From positions 248,001 to 312,000 of the forward strand of contig NZ_CP006992.1 in NCBI RefSeq assembly GCF_001542815.1: DNA of 64,000 nucleotides, written 5' to 3'. Position numbers and translations under genes: made by a program. Source of the DNA: Methylobacterium sp. AMS5 (GTDB lineage Bacteria; Pseudomonadota; Alphaproteobacteria; Rhizobiales; Beijerinckiaceae). This document shows, one piece after another, positions 36,370 through 44,783 of the stretch. How positions within the stretch are numbered: position 1 is the stretch's first letter; every line of letters begins with the position of its first letter. The notes under the pieces are model-generated. The model did no database searches. It had not been told where the DNA came from and worked only from the letters and a program-made list of their open reading frames with translations.

Positions 36370-37076
36370 GCGGCAGCTTCCTCTCTCGCTGGGCCCGCCG
36401 CAAGGAGGCCGTGCGCGCCACCGAGCGAACCGTTGCGCCCGCGATCACGGATCGGCCCGAGGCAGAGGTCGCTCTCAGGGCGGAGGCGCCTAACGGCGAG
36501 GAATCATCCGCGCCGCAGCCTCTCGCCCTTGCCGGCGACGAACCGGAGGCGGGGACGGACGATCTTTTGGCGCGGCTCCCCTCCCTCGACGCCCTGACGC
36601 CGGAGACCGATCTCACCGCCTTCCTCCAGGCCGGCGTGCCGACGGCTCTGCGCAACGCGGCCCTGCGGCGGATGTGGTCGCTCGACCCGGCGATCCGCGA
36701 TTTCGTCAGCGAGGCGCGGGAATACGCCTATGACTGGAACACGCCGGGCGGCGTGCCGGGCATGGGCCCGCTCCTGCCGACCGACGACGTGAAGGCGATG
36801 CTGAAGCGGATCATCGACGGTGTCCCCGTCGCGGCGGAGGAGGAACCGGATACTGAGCGGCAGGACGCTCCGACGGCGTCATCGGAGAGGGCCGCGGAGA
36901 TCTCTGACCCGGCGCCTCCAGAACCCGAGACCGACCCTGCAACCGACGGTGATCCGCTCCCGATGCCGGACCTGCACGCTCCGGTCGCGATTGCCGCCAT
37001 AGAGGCCCCTGAAGTCGTACAACCCGCCCTCCCCCGGCCTCGCCTGCGGCGCCATGGTGGGGCGATGCCCTCGTAA
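36366..37076 (+). CDS. DUF3306 domain protein, Fdh locus
   Basis: The 236-residue protein begins with FLSRWARRKEAV. It has the conserved LPSLDALTPETDLTAFLQAG and ALRRMWSLDPAIRDFVSEAR, followed by EYAYDWNTPGG. The rest is acidic, Pro/Ala-rich and probably disordered. The ATG at 36366 overlaps the DUF3305 stop. Together the two may form an assembly or regulatory pair for the dehydrogenase; this is inference. Confidence 0.82.
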   Translation: MSGSFLSRWARRKEAVRATERTVAPAITDRPEAEVALRAEAPNGEESSAPQPLALAGDEPEAGTDDLLARLPSLDALTPETDLTAFLQAGVPTALRNAALRRMWSLDPAIRDFVSEAREYAYDWNTPGGVPGMGPLLPTDDVKAMLKRIIDGVPVAAEEEPDTERQDAPTASSERAAEISDPAPPEPETDPATDGDPLPMPDLHAPVAIAAIEAPEVVQPALPRPRLRRHGGAMPS

Positions 37077-37163
37077 TTCACGCGCATTTCGATTGCGGCG
37101 AAGCCAAACGCTTTTTATTATCGGTCCAAACAAGCGGTCCTCCAGATGGGCCCGAGGGAAACG

Positions 37164-37799
37164 ATGGGTTCGGTCGCGTCGGTGATGGCACTTCCGGGAG
37201 ATGAGGTGTCTGGAGTCGTCGGCGTTCCGGACGACATCGACCTCCTGCGCGCACAGCAATACGATCTCTTGGCTGCGCTGCTTGGCCGTGCACCGGGTTC
37301 GACGCTGCTCGCGGCGCTTGCCGCCTTGAAGGAGGGCGACGGGGTTCTGGGCCGGCAGGTCGCGGCCCTGCGCCGTGCGGCGGACGAGACCGACACGGAG
37401 GCCGTCGAGCGCGAGTTCTTCGCGCTGTTCATCGGCGTCGGCCGCGGCGAGCTTCTGCCTTACGCCTCCTACTACCTCACCGGCTTCCTCAACGAGCGTC
37501 CGCTCGCCCGCGTGCGCGAAGATTTCGCCGCGCTCGGCATCGAGCGGGACGAGTCGATGAGCGAGCCGGAGGATCATCTCGCGATCCTTCTGGAGGTGAT
37601 GGCCGGACTCGCGGCCGGGCGGTTCGAGGCGGAGCCCGGCATGCAGGCGCGCTTCTTCGCCCGGCACGTCGAACCCTGGGCGGACCGTTTCTTCGCGGAT
37701 CTGGAAACGGCGAAGGCGGGCCGGTTCTACCGCGCGGTCGGGGGACTCGGACGCGCCTTCATCGAGATCGAGGCGGAAGCCTTCGCCATGGAAGGCTGA
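37164..37799 (+). CDS. TorD/DmsD-like molybdoenzyme chaperone
   Basis: The 211-residue all-helical protein has the TorD family pattern (LRAQQYDLLAALLGRAPGS, EREFFALFIGVGRGELLPYASYYLTG, EPEDHLAILLEVMAGL). These chaperones bind the Tat signal of a molybdoenzyme and hold it until the cofactor is inserted. The ATG at 37164 has GAGGG five bases upstream; a longer start at 37146 is possible. The likely client is the Tat-signal Fdh alpha subunit encoded 330 bp downstream. Confidence 0.88.
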   Translation: MGSVASVMALPGDEVSGVVGVPDDIDLLRAQQYDLLAALLGRAPGSTLLAALAALKEGDGVLGRQVAALRRAADETDTEAVEREFFALFIGVGRGELLPYASYYLTGFLNERPLARVREDFAALGIERDESMSEPEDHLAILLEVMAGLAAGRFEAEPGMQARFFARHVEPWADRFFADLETAKAGRFYRAVGGLGRAFIEIEAEAFAMEG

Positions 37800-37875
37800 A
37801 GGGCCGCTCCGTCGTGACAAATGGAATCGAGGCGTGTTGTCCCAAAGCAGGCAGCCGCCGAAGGAGATGAGGGTG

Positions 37876-38121
37876 ATGCGACAGGATCCGAAGACGCTCG
37901 GTCGTCGCCAGTTCTTTCGGGCGCTCGGCGGCAGCACAGTGGCCGCCGCGGCCGCCGTCGCCTCGCCGATGGGGGCGACCGAGGCCCAGGCCTACGATCC
38001 CGGCAACGACGAGACCAAGGCCCGTTACCGGGAGAGCGACCACGTGAAGGCGTTCTACCGGACCAACGGCTACGAGACGCTCAAGAAGAACACCGATCCG
38101 GCCTCGACCGGTCCGAAGTGA
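37876..38121 (+). CDS. Tat-signal small protein of formate dehydrogenase operons
   Basis: The 81-residue protein has a twin-arginine leader (GRRQFFRALGGS) followed by a hydrophobic stretch and AQA, so it should be exported folded. The mature part is only about 40 residues (DETKARYRESDHVKAFYRTN). The start at 37876 has AAGGAG nine bases upstream. It directly precedes the alpha subunit gene by 7 bp and may be a small subunit or escort; the mechanism is unknown. Confidence 0.85.
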   Translation: MRQDPKTLGRRQFFRALGGSTVAAAAAVASPMGATEAQAYDPGNDETKARYRESDHVKAFYRTNGYETLKKNTDPASTGPK

Positions 38122-38128
38122 GGCTGCC

Positions 38129-41071
38129 ATGCTGATCAAGCGCAAGAGCGGCGACGCTGCTCGCACCAAGCACCAAGCCGTCGCCGCCGGCCTCGCCGCG
38201 GGCGTGCTCGACCGCCGTGCCTTCCTCCGTAAGTCCGGGCTGACCGCCGGCGCGCTCGCCGCGGCCGGCACGATCCAGCTCGGCTCGGTGCGCAAGGCGC
38301 AGGCCGCCGGCTCGTCCGCCGTCGGGCCGGACACGGTCATCAAGAAGAACGTCTGCACCCACTGCTCGGTCGGCTGCACGGTGACAGCCGAGGTCGTGAA
38401 CGGCGTCTGGGTCGGCCAGGAGCCGTCCTATGCCAGCCCGATCAACCGCGGCACGCACTGCGCCAAGGGCGCGGCGATCCGTGAGCTGGTCTCGTCCGAC
38501 CGCCGCCTCAAGTACCCGATGAAGCTCGAAGGCGGGCAGTGGAAGCGGATCTCGTGGGATCAGGCCTACGAAGAGATCGGCGACAAGCTGATCCAGATCC
38601 GTGAGAAGAACGGCGCGGATTCGGTCTACTGGCTGGGTTCGGCCAAGTTCACCAACGAGGCCGCCTACCTGATGCGCAAGTTCGCGGCCTTGTGGGGCAC
38701 GAACTCGATCGACCATCAGGCGCGCATCTGCCACTCGACGACGGTGGCGGGCGTGGCCAACACCTGGGGCTACGGCGCCCAGACCAATTCCTACAACGAC
38801 ATCCGCAACGCCAAGACGATGATCATCCTCGGCGGCAACCCGGCCGAGGCGCACCCGATCTCCATGCAGCACGTGCTGTCGGGCAAGGAGATCAACCGCG
38901 CGAACATGATCGTCATCGATCCGCGCTTCACCCGCACCGCGGCGCACGCCACCGAGTATGTGCGGATCCGCTCCGGCACCGACATCCCGGTGGTCTGGGG
39001 CATCCTCTGGCACATCTTCCAGAATGGCTGGGAGGACAAGGAGTTCATCGCCCAGCGCGTCTACGCGATGGACGACGTGCGCAAGGAAGTCGCCAAGTGG
39101 ACGCCCGACGAGGTCGAACGCGTCTCCGGCGTGCCGGGCGAGCAGCTCCGCCGGGTGGCGGAAAAGTTCGCCAAGGAAAAGCCGGCGACCCTGATCTGGT
39201 GCATGGGCGCGACCCAGCACACGGTCGGCACCGCCAACGTGCGCGCGCTGTGCATCCTTTGCCTGGCCACCGGCAATGTCGGCAAGCCGGGCACCGGCGC
39301 CAACATCTTCCGCGGCCACACCAACGTGCAGGGCGCGACCGATCTCGGCCTCGATGTGACGTCGCTGCCGCTCTATTACGGCCTCGTCGAGGGCGGCTGG
39401 CGCCATTGGGCCCGCGTCTGGGACGTGGAGTACGAGTGGCTGCAATCGCGCTTCGATGAGGTTCCGGCGAAGGACGGCCGCAAGGCGCGCACCCGCAAGG
39501 AAAACATGGAGGCGCCCGGCATCACCTCGACCCGGTGGTTCGATGCCGTGAACCTGCCGCCCGAGCAGATCGACCAGCGCAGCCCGATCAAGGCGTTCAT
39601 GGTGTTCGGCCACGGCGGCAACACCGTCACCCGCATGCCCGAAGCCATCGACGGCATGAACAAGCTCGAGCTGCTGGTCGTCGCCGATCCGCATCCGACC
39701 ACCTTCGCGGCGCTCGATGCCCGGCAGGACAACACCTACCTCTTGCCGATCTGCACCTCGCTGGAGATGGACGGCTCGCGCACGGCCTCGAACCGCTCGA
39801 TCCAGTGGGGCGAGCAGATCGTGAAGCCGGCCTTCGAGTCGAAGAGCGACTACGAGGTCCTCTACCGCCTCGCACAGAAGCTCGGCTTCGCCGACAAGCT
39901 CTGCAAGACCATCAAGATCGTCAACGGCGCCCCGGAAGCGGAAGACATCCTGCGGGAGATCAACCGCGGCGGCTGGTCCACCGGCTATTGCGGCCAATCG
40001 CCGGAGCGGCTGAAGGCGCATATGCGCAATCAGCACAAGTTCGACCTCGTGACGCTGCGCGCCCCGAAGGACGATCCGGAGGTCGGCGGCGATTATTACG
40101 GCCTGCCCTGGCCATGCTGGGGCAAGCCGGAGCTGCGCCATCCCGGCTCGGCGATCCTCTACAACACCAACCTCCACGTGAAGGACGGCGGCGGCGGCTT
40201 CCGCGCGCGGTTCGGCACCGAGCGCAACGGCCAGACCCTGCTCGCCGAGAACTCCTTCTCGAAGGGCTCGGACCTGACCGACGGCTACCCGGAATTCACC
40301 TTCGGGGTGTTCAAGAAGCTCGGCTGGGACAAGGACCTGACCCCGGACGAACTCGCCACCATTCTCAAGATCGGCGGTGAGAAGCCGGACACCGTGAGCT
40401 GGGCGACCGACCTCTCGGGCGGCATCCAGCGCGTCTGTCTCGACCACGGCGTCGCGCCCTTCGGCAACGGCAAGGCCCGGGCCAATGCCTGGAACCTGCC
40501 CGACCCGGTGCCGGTGCACCGCGAGCCGGTCTACTCGCCCCGCCCCGAACTCGTGGCGAAGTACCCGACCCGGCCCGACGAGCGGCAATTGCGCATGCCG
40601 AATATCGGCTTCTCGGTACAGAAGTCGGTGGTGGACCGCGGCGTCGCCAAGGACTTCCCGATCATCCTCACGTCGGGTCGACTCGTGGAATACGAGGGCG
40701 GCGGCGAGGAGACCCGCTCGAACCCGTGGCTCGCCGAGCTGCAGCAGGACATGTTCGTCGAGATCAACACCGGCGATGCCGCCGCCCGCGGCATCAAGGA
40801 TGGTCAGTGGGTCTGGGTCTCGGGTGCCGAGAACAACGCCAAGACAAAGGTCAAGGCGCTGGTGACCGACCGCGTCGGCAAGGGCGTGGCGTTCATGCCC
40901 TTCCACTTCTCCGGTTGGTACCAGGGCAAGGACATGCGCGACTTCTACCCGAAGGGCACCGACCCGGTGGTGCTCGGCGAGAGCGTGAACACCGTAACGA
41001 CCTACGGCTTCGATCCTGTGACGGGCATGCAGGAAACGAAGTGCACCCTGTGCCAGATCGCAGCGGCGTAA
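38129..41071 (+). CDS. fdh3A: formate dehydrogenase alpha subunit (molybdopterin, Cys form)
   Basis: The 980-residue protein has a Tat signal (R29R30AFLRKSG), an N-terminal [4Fe-4S] ligand set C76, C79, C83 and C111 (CTHCSVGC, THCAKG), and the molybdopterin oxidoreductase and dinucleotide-binding domains. In the active-site motif ARICHST the metal ligand is C201 (TGC codon), where Sec-containing enzymes have UGA. It oxidises formate to CO2 on the periplasmic side of the membrane. GAGG lies five bases upstream of the ATG. The name follows the Fdh3 system of Methylobacterium and is an inference. Confidence 0.94.
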   Translation: MLIKRKSGDAARTKHQAVAAGLAAGVLDRRAFLRKSGLTAGALAAAGTIQLGSVRKAQAAGSSAVGPDTVIKKNVCTHCSVGCTVTAEVVNGVWVGQEPSYASPINRGTHCAKGAAIRELVSSDRRLKYPMKLEGGQWKRISWDQAYEEIGDKLIQIREKNGADSVYWLGSAKFTNEAAYLMRKFAALWGTNSIDHQARICHSTTVAGVANTWGYGAQTNSYNDIRNAKTMIILGGNPAEAHPISMQHVLSGKEINRANMIVIDPRFTRTAAHATEYVRIRSGTDIPVVWGILWHIFQNGWEDKEFIAQRVYAMDDVRKEVAKWTPDEVERVSGVPGEQLRRVAEKFAKEKPATLIWCMGATQHTVGTANVRALCILCLATGNVGKPGTGANIFRGHTNVQGATDLGLDVTSLPLYYGLVEGGWRHWARVWDVEYEWLQSRFDEVPAKDGRKARTRKENMEAPGITSTRWFDAVNLPPEQIDQRSPIKAFMVFGHGGNTVTRMPEAIDGMNKLELLVVADPHPTTFAALDARQDNTYLLPICTSLEMDGSRTASNRSIQWGEQIVKPAFESKSDYEVLYRLAQKLGFADKLCKTIKIVNGAPEAEDILREINRGGWSTGYCGQSPERLKAHMRNQHKFDLVTLRAPKDDPEVGGDYYGLPWPCWGKPELRHPGSAILYNTNLHVKDGGGGFRARFGTERNGQTLLAENSFSKGSDLTDGYPEFTFGVFKKLGWDKDLTPDELATILKIGGEKPDTVSWATDLSGGIQRVCLDHGVAPFGNGKARANAWNLPDPVPVHREPVYSPRPELVAKYPTRPDERQLRMPNIGFSVQKSVVDRGVAKDFPIILTSGRLVEYEGGGEETRSNPWLAELQQDMFVEINTGDAAARGIKDGQWVWVSGAENNAKTKVKALVTDRVGKGVAFMPFHFSGWYQGKDMRDFYPKGTDPVVLGESVNTVTTYGFDPVTGMQETKCTLCQIAAA

Positions 41072-41088
41072 GAGGAGCGACCTGAACC

Positions 41089-41685
41089 ATGGCCCGGATG
41101 AAGTTCCTCTGCGACGCGGACCGCTGCATCGAATGCAACGCCTGTGTCACGGCCTGCAAGAACGAGCACGAGGTGCCGTGGGGCATCAACCGCCGCCGCG
41201 TCGTCACCCTCAACGACGGCAAGCCCGGCGAGCGCTCGGTCTCGATGGCCTGCATGCACTGCACCGACGCGCCCTGCGCGGCGGTGTGCCCGGTGAACTG
41301 CTTCTACACCACGGCCGATGCCGTGGTGCTGCACTCCAAGGACATCTGCATCGGCTGCGGCTACTGCTTCTACGCCTGCCCCTTCGGCGCGCCCCAGTAC
41401 CCGCGGGTCGGGAATTTCGGTTCGCGCGGCAAGATGGACAAGTGCACCTACTGCTCGGGCGGCCCCGAGCCCGACTTCTCGACCGCCGAGTACGAGAAGT
41501 ACGGCTCGAACCGCCTGGCCGAAGGCAAGCTGCCGCTCTGCGCCGAAATGTGCTCGACCAAGGCGCTGCTCGCGGGCGACGGCGAGATGATCGCCGAGAT
41601 CTACAAGCAGCGGGTGATCAAACGCGGTTACGGCTCCGGCGCCTGGGGCTGGAAGACGGCCTACCGCGAGACCGTCGCGATCTAA
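41089..41685 (+). CDS. fdh3B: formate dehydrogenase beta subunit, four [4Fe-4S] clusters
   Basis: The 198-residue protein carries four cysteine clusters (CIECNACVTACKNEHE, CMHCTDAPCAAVCPVN, CIGCGYCFYACPFG, and CTYCSGG with CAEMCSTKA). It passes electrons from the alpha subunit to the cytochrome b subunit. There is no signal of its own, so it is presumably exported with the alpha subunit. It begins 17 bp after fdh3A behind GAGGAG. Unlike FdnH it lacks a C-terminal membrane anchor. Confidence 0.94.
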   Translation: MARMKFLCDADRCIECNACVTACKNEHEVPWGINRRRVVTLNDGKPGERSVSMACMHCTDAPCAAVCPVNCFYTTADAVVLHSKDICIGCGYCFYACPFGAPQYPRVGNFGSRGKMDKCTYCSGGPEPDFSTAEYEKYGSNRLAEGKLPLCAEMCSTKALLAGDGEMIAEIYKQRVIKRGYGSGAWGWKTAYRETVAI

Positions 41686-41689
41686 CGCT

Positions 41690-41716
41690 CGGTTCGAGGG
41701 CATCGCCCTCGAACCG
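41690..41716. repeat. 12-bp perfect hairpin between fdh3B and fdh3C
   Basis: CGGTTCGAGGGC and GCCCTCGAACCG are separated by three bases and start 4 bp after the fdh3B stop. No T run follows. It could modulate the beta/gamma message ratio or protect the 3' end. Confidence 0.6.
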
Positions 41717-41718
41717 TT

Positions 41719-41784
41719 GTCCCACCCCCGACCTCCTCCGAGGCCGCAGCGCGGCACCTCTGGATGAGGGGGGTCGGGTGGGAC
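41719..41784. repeat. long imperfect inverted repeat before fdh3C
   Basis: The arms GTCCCACCCCCGACC (41719-41733) and GGTCGGGTGGGAC (41772-41784) pair except for a CC bulge, and flanking TCCTC/GAGG can extend the stem. The loop region contains a second small GC stem. It directly follows the first hairpin. Confidence 0.55.
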
Positions 41785-41841
41785 GCAAACGGCGTGCGCA
41801 GGCTCGGCGGCGTCTCGACAAGGATACGGAAAGGAACGCCG

Positions 41842-42879
41842 ATGCGGCGGGCAGTGACCTTCCTCAACACTCTCATCCTGGCAGCGATGCTCGTCGCGGG
41901 CCCGGCGGCGCTTGCGCCTGCCTTCGCGCAGAACCCGATCCAGGCCGACGGCCAGAACCCGATGGGTGCCCGGCCCACCGCGGATTCGGTCAACGAGGAA
42001 TTCCTGTTCAAGCAGGAATCCAAGATCCGCGGCCGGGTCTCGATCCCCGACGGCAAGTCGGCCAACCTGATCCAGCCGCAGGGTCGCGAGTATCAGAACT
42101 TCCGCGAGCGCTGGCTGCCGTGGATCGGTGCGCTGACCATCCTCGGCATGCTCGCCGCGCTGGCTGCGTTCTTCCTGTTCCGCGGCCGGATCATGATGGA
42201 CCACAGCCAGGAATCGGGAAAGAAGATCCTGCGCTTCAACGCCTTCGAGCGCTTCACGCACTGGATGACGGCGGTATGCTTCATCATCCTGTCGCTGTCG
42301 GGCCTGAACTACATTTTCGGCAAGCGGCTGCTGATGCCGCTGATCGGGCCGGAGGCGTTCGGCGCGATCGCGCAATGGGCGAAGTACAGCCACGTCTACC
42401 TCGCATGGCCGTTCATGCTCGGCGTGGCCTTCATGTTCGTCCTCTGGATCCGGGACAATATCCCGAACAAGGTCGATTGGGCCTGGATCAAGGCCGGCGG
42501 CGGCTTCATCGGCAAGGGCCATCCCCATGCCGCCCGCTTCAATGCCGGCCAGAAGGGTGTGTTTTGGATGGTCGCCGGATTCGGCGCCGCCATGGCCGCC
42601 ACCGGCCTGATGATGCTGTTCCCGTTCGCGCTCACCGACATCAACGGCATGCAGGTGATGCAGGTGATCCACTCGGTGATCGGCATCGTCTTCATCGCGG
42701 GCATCCTCGCCCACATCTATATCGGCACGCTGGGCATGGAGGGCGCCTACGACGCCATGGGCAGCGGCAAGGTCGATCTCGCCTGGGCGCGCGCGCACCA
42801 CGACCTCTGGGTCGAGCAGGAGCAGGCGCGCACCGGCAGCGGCCCACAGCTCAAAGGGCATCCCGCCCCCGCGGAGTGA
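41842..42879 (+). CDS. fdh3C: formate dehydrogenase gamma subunit (cytochrome b)
   Basis: The 345-residue protein has a signal peptide ending near AFAQ and a periplasmic stretch of about 70 residues. Membrane segments follow: WIGALTILGMLAALAAFFLF, AVCFIILSLSGLNYIFG, WPFMLGVAFMFVLWIR, FWMVAGFGAAMAATGLMMLF and VIGIVFIAGILAHIYIG. Histidines in ERFTHW, KYSHVYLAW and LAHIYIG are the likely heme b ligands. It delivers electrons to quinone. I start at ATG 41842 behind AAGGAA. Confidence 0.92.
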   Translation: MRRAVTFLNTLILAAMLVAGPAALAPAFAQNPIQADGQNPMGARPTADSVNEEFLFKQESKIRGRVSIPDGKSANLIQPQGREYQNFRERWLPWIGALTILGMLAALAAFFLFRGRIMMDHSQESGKKILRFNAFERFTHWMTAVCFIILSLSGLNYIFGKRLLMPLIGPEAFGAIAQWAKYSHVYLAWPFMLGVAFMFVLWIRDNIPNKVDWAWIKAGGGFIGKGHPHAARFNAGQKGVFWMVAGFGAAMAATGLMMLFPFALTDINGMQVMQVIHSVIGIVFIAGILAHIYIGTLGMEGAYDAMGSGKVDLAWARAHHDLWVEQEQARTGSGPQLKGHPAPAE

Positions 42880-42974
42880 TGAGAGGGGAGACCGGCGGCG
42901 CAGGCCGGTCCCCCGTCCAAGGGCAAGACCACCTGCGCTGACCGAGGCCCGAGGCCTCCAGGGAAGACACGACC

Positions 42975-43214
42975 ATGAAAGCCTTCCTCGCCGCCGTGAT
43001 GGCCGCCATCGCCCTCGGGGTGCTGGCGATGTTCGCGCTCACGAGCAACCAGAAGTTCGCCTATCAGGCCTTCGCGACCTCCGGGGCGCGGGTGTCGGAG
43101 CCCGGCACCAACCTCGTCGGTCCCCGCTGGAACGGCGATCCGAAGCCGGACGAGTACAACGGCGAGCCCCACGGCAAGGCCGAGGGTGAGGCCTCGAACC
43201 CGAAGCGCTCCTGA
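42975..43214 (+). CDS. small single-pass membrane protein, Fdh locus, 79 aa
   Basis: An N-terminal hydrophobic segment (MKAFLAAVMAAIALGVLAMF) is followed by a Gly/Pro/Asn-rich periplasmic tail ending in KRS. It lies 95 bp after fdh3C in the same direction, probably on the same transcript. No enzyme motif is visible. It could be a small subunit or stability factor of the membrane complex. Confidence 0.7.
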   Translation: MKAFLAAVMAAIALGVLAMFALTSNQKFAYQAFATSGARVSEPGTNLVGPRWNGDPKPDEYNGEPHGKAEGEASNPKRS

Positions 43215-43258
43215 GCGAACTCGAGAAACCTGATAACGAGGATGGGGGAGTGAGCCCG

Positions 43259-43837
43259 ATGAAGCCTTCGCCGATCATCCGGCACCTCGCCGGCGGCCTC
43301 GCGGCCTGCGCGCTTTTCGCGGGCAGCGCCATGGCCCAGGATGCAAGCCCGAGCGCGCCCGCTGCGCAGCAGGCTTCGGGCAAGCCGGCCAATCTCTGCC
43401 AGGAACTGGTCACGTTCGTGAAGCAGCCGGAGCCGGCCAACAAGGCCGCGGCGACGCCTCCGCAGCAGGCCACCGCCGTCTCGAACCCCTCCGGCAAGAC
43501 CGAGGGCGGAAAGCCGGCGGATGGCGGTGAGCCTCAGAAGACGTCGGGCCTCAGCGGCGCCGTCAACGAGACCGCACCAAGCCGCGCGACCGGCAATCCG
43601 GCGGACAACCCGAACGCCAAGGCGAACGCGGCGGCGAAGAATCCCCCTCCCCCGGCGGCGCCCGCGCCGGCCCCGAAGCCGGACCCCGCCACGGTGGAGA
43701 AACTCGAAGCCGCGGCCGGCGCCAACGATCTCGCCGCCTGCCGCGAAGCCGCCCGGTCCATGCGCGTGGCCGGCGTCGTTCTCCCCCCGCCCCTGCTCGC
43801 GCTCGCGGCGTTGGATCTCAAGTTCTTCCAGCCGTAA
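43259..43837 (+). CDS. exported Ala/Pro-rich protein, end of the Fdh operon
   Basis: It starts at ATG 43259 behind GGGGGAG and has a clear signal peptide (LAGGLAACALFAGSAMAQDA). The middle is low-complexity (Ala/Pro/Lys/Asn), and the C-terminus forms a short helical domain (EKLEAAAGANDLAACREAAR, SMRVAGVVLPPPLLALAALD). It has two cysteines in the mature part. Not recognised; it is the last plus-strand gene before a convergent gene. Confidence 0.7.
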   Translation: MKPSPIIRHLAGGLAACALFAGSAMAQDASPSAPAAQQASGKPANLCQELVTFVKQPEPANKAAATPPQQATAVSNPSGKTEGGKPADGGEPQKTSGLSGAVNETAPSRATGNPADNPNAKANAAAKNPPPPAAPAPAPKPDPATVEKLEAAAGANDLAACREAARSMRVAGVVLPPPLLALAALDLKFFQP

Positions 43838-43873
43838 GAAACAGGGGGCGGAGCCGTCGGGCTCCACCTCCGG

Positions 43874-44467
43874 TTAGGCGGCACCCTGCAGCGGTGCCAC
43901 CGGGTTGGCGGCGGGTGCCGGCCTCTCCGCACCGCCCCGCACCAGTGCGATGATCAGCGCCGTCAGTGTAAGCAGATCGCAGGTCAGGCCGAAGACCGAG
44001 CCGACCAGCGTGTTGTGGATCGCCCAGCACGAGGACGCGCCGAGGAAGAAGCGGCGCATCGCCTGTGATTTTCCCTGCAGGCGGGCCGTCGTCGCCAGCA
44101 GCGAGCCGAGCCCGGCGCAGGCCGACGGCCATCCGTTCCAGGTGGCGAGCGTGAGACCCAGCGCGACGAGGCTGCTTGCCAGGAACAACGGGGCGACCCA
44201 GGTCGCGCGGGAATCGGGCCCGATCCACCGGGCCGCCACCACGCTCTGCATGACCGAGACGAGGCACATCGCAGTGCCGGTTTGGGCGCCGAGCCGTAGG
44301 AAATGCAGCGCGAAGCAGGCTGAGCAAGCCGCCGAGGTGAAGAGGATCAAACTTCGCCGCGGCATCATTCCGCCGGCAAAACCCAGGCAGAGCCCCAGGC
44401 TTCCAAACAGGTCGAGGTGTTCACGCGCGGCATTCCACGCGAGGGGGGCGAGATCTGAGGGGGACAT
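43874..44467 (-). CDS. YgjV-like inner membrane protein
   Basis: The 197-residue protein has about six short membrane segments (LFGSLGLCLGFAGGMMPRR, LILFTSAACSACFALHFLRLG, VAPLFLASSLVALGLTLATW) and ends with LTLTALIIALVRGG. This fits the YgjV family of uncharacterised inner-membrane proteins. I choose the ATG at 44467 because the upstream part of the frame (to 44596) is unlike the family. Confidence 0.7.
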   Translation of the reverse strand: MSPSDLAPLAWNAAREHLDLFGSLGLCLGFAGGMMPRRSLILFTSAACSACFALHFLRLGAQTGTAMCLVSVMQSVVAARWIGPDSRATWVAPLFLASSLVALGLTLATWNGWPSACAGLGSLLATTARLQGKSQAMRRFFLGASSCWAIHNTLVGSVFGLTCDLLTLTALIIALVRGGAERPAPAANPVAPLQGAA

Positions 44468-44716
44468 GATGAGGGTCTCGAACGACGCGTTCGTTATTCG
44501 CTGCGACGGGCGTTCTGTTGACGTTGTTCTCCGGACTTCCTTCGCGGTCCGTGCGGTCCGCCGCGAAAGCAGTGCCGACCGTGTGCAGAGCCCCACGGGT
44601 CTTGCCCGTTGCGCTATTCCTGCGTGGTAACCGGTTCGTTAACGCGGCGATAAGGTTCTCTCGGCGTGGCGCCGACGCCTCACCTGTGGAGCGAAGCGCG
44701 ACTCCCCGGCAATGAG

Positions 44717-44752
44717 AATGAACGTTCATTGACACGAGAATGAACGTTCACT
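44717..44752. promoter_or_regulatory. tandem TetR-type operators upstream of the efflux operon
   Basis: A perfect 14-bp palindrome AATGAACGTTCATT (44717-44730) is followed 22 bp on by AATGAACGTTCACT (44739-44752), which differs at one base. Both lie 32-67 bp before the first gene. The TGAACGTTCA core is typical of TetR/AcrR operators. The two-turn spacing suggests cooperative binding. Confidence 0.82.
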
Positions 44753-44783
44753 ATCAAGCTCGAGGCAGCGTAGGAGTTGGGCC

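Noticed and set aside
38729..38731. Selenocysteine at the Fdh active site
   Set aside because: The codon is TGC, so it is an ordinary cysteine enzyme; no UGA read-through is needed.
38081..40906. 941-residue minus-strand frame opposite fdh3A
   Set aside because: High-GC antisense frame; the plus strand has unambiguous formate dehydrogenase motifs. The same applies to the long frames at 41002-42861 (-), 46701-48026 (-), 49443-51236 (-) and 56496-58382 (+).
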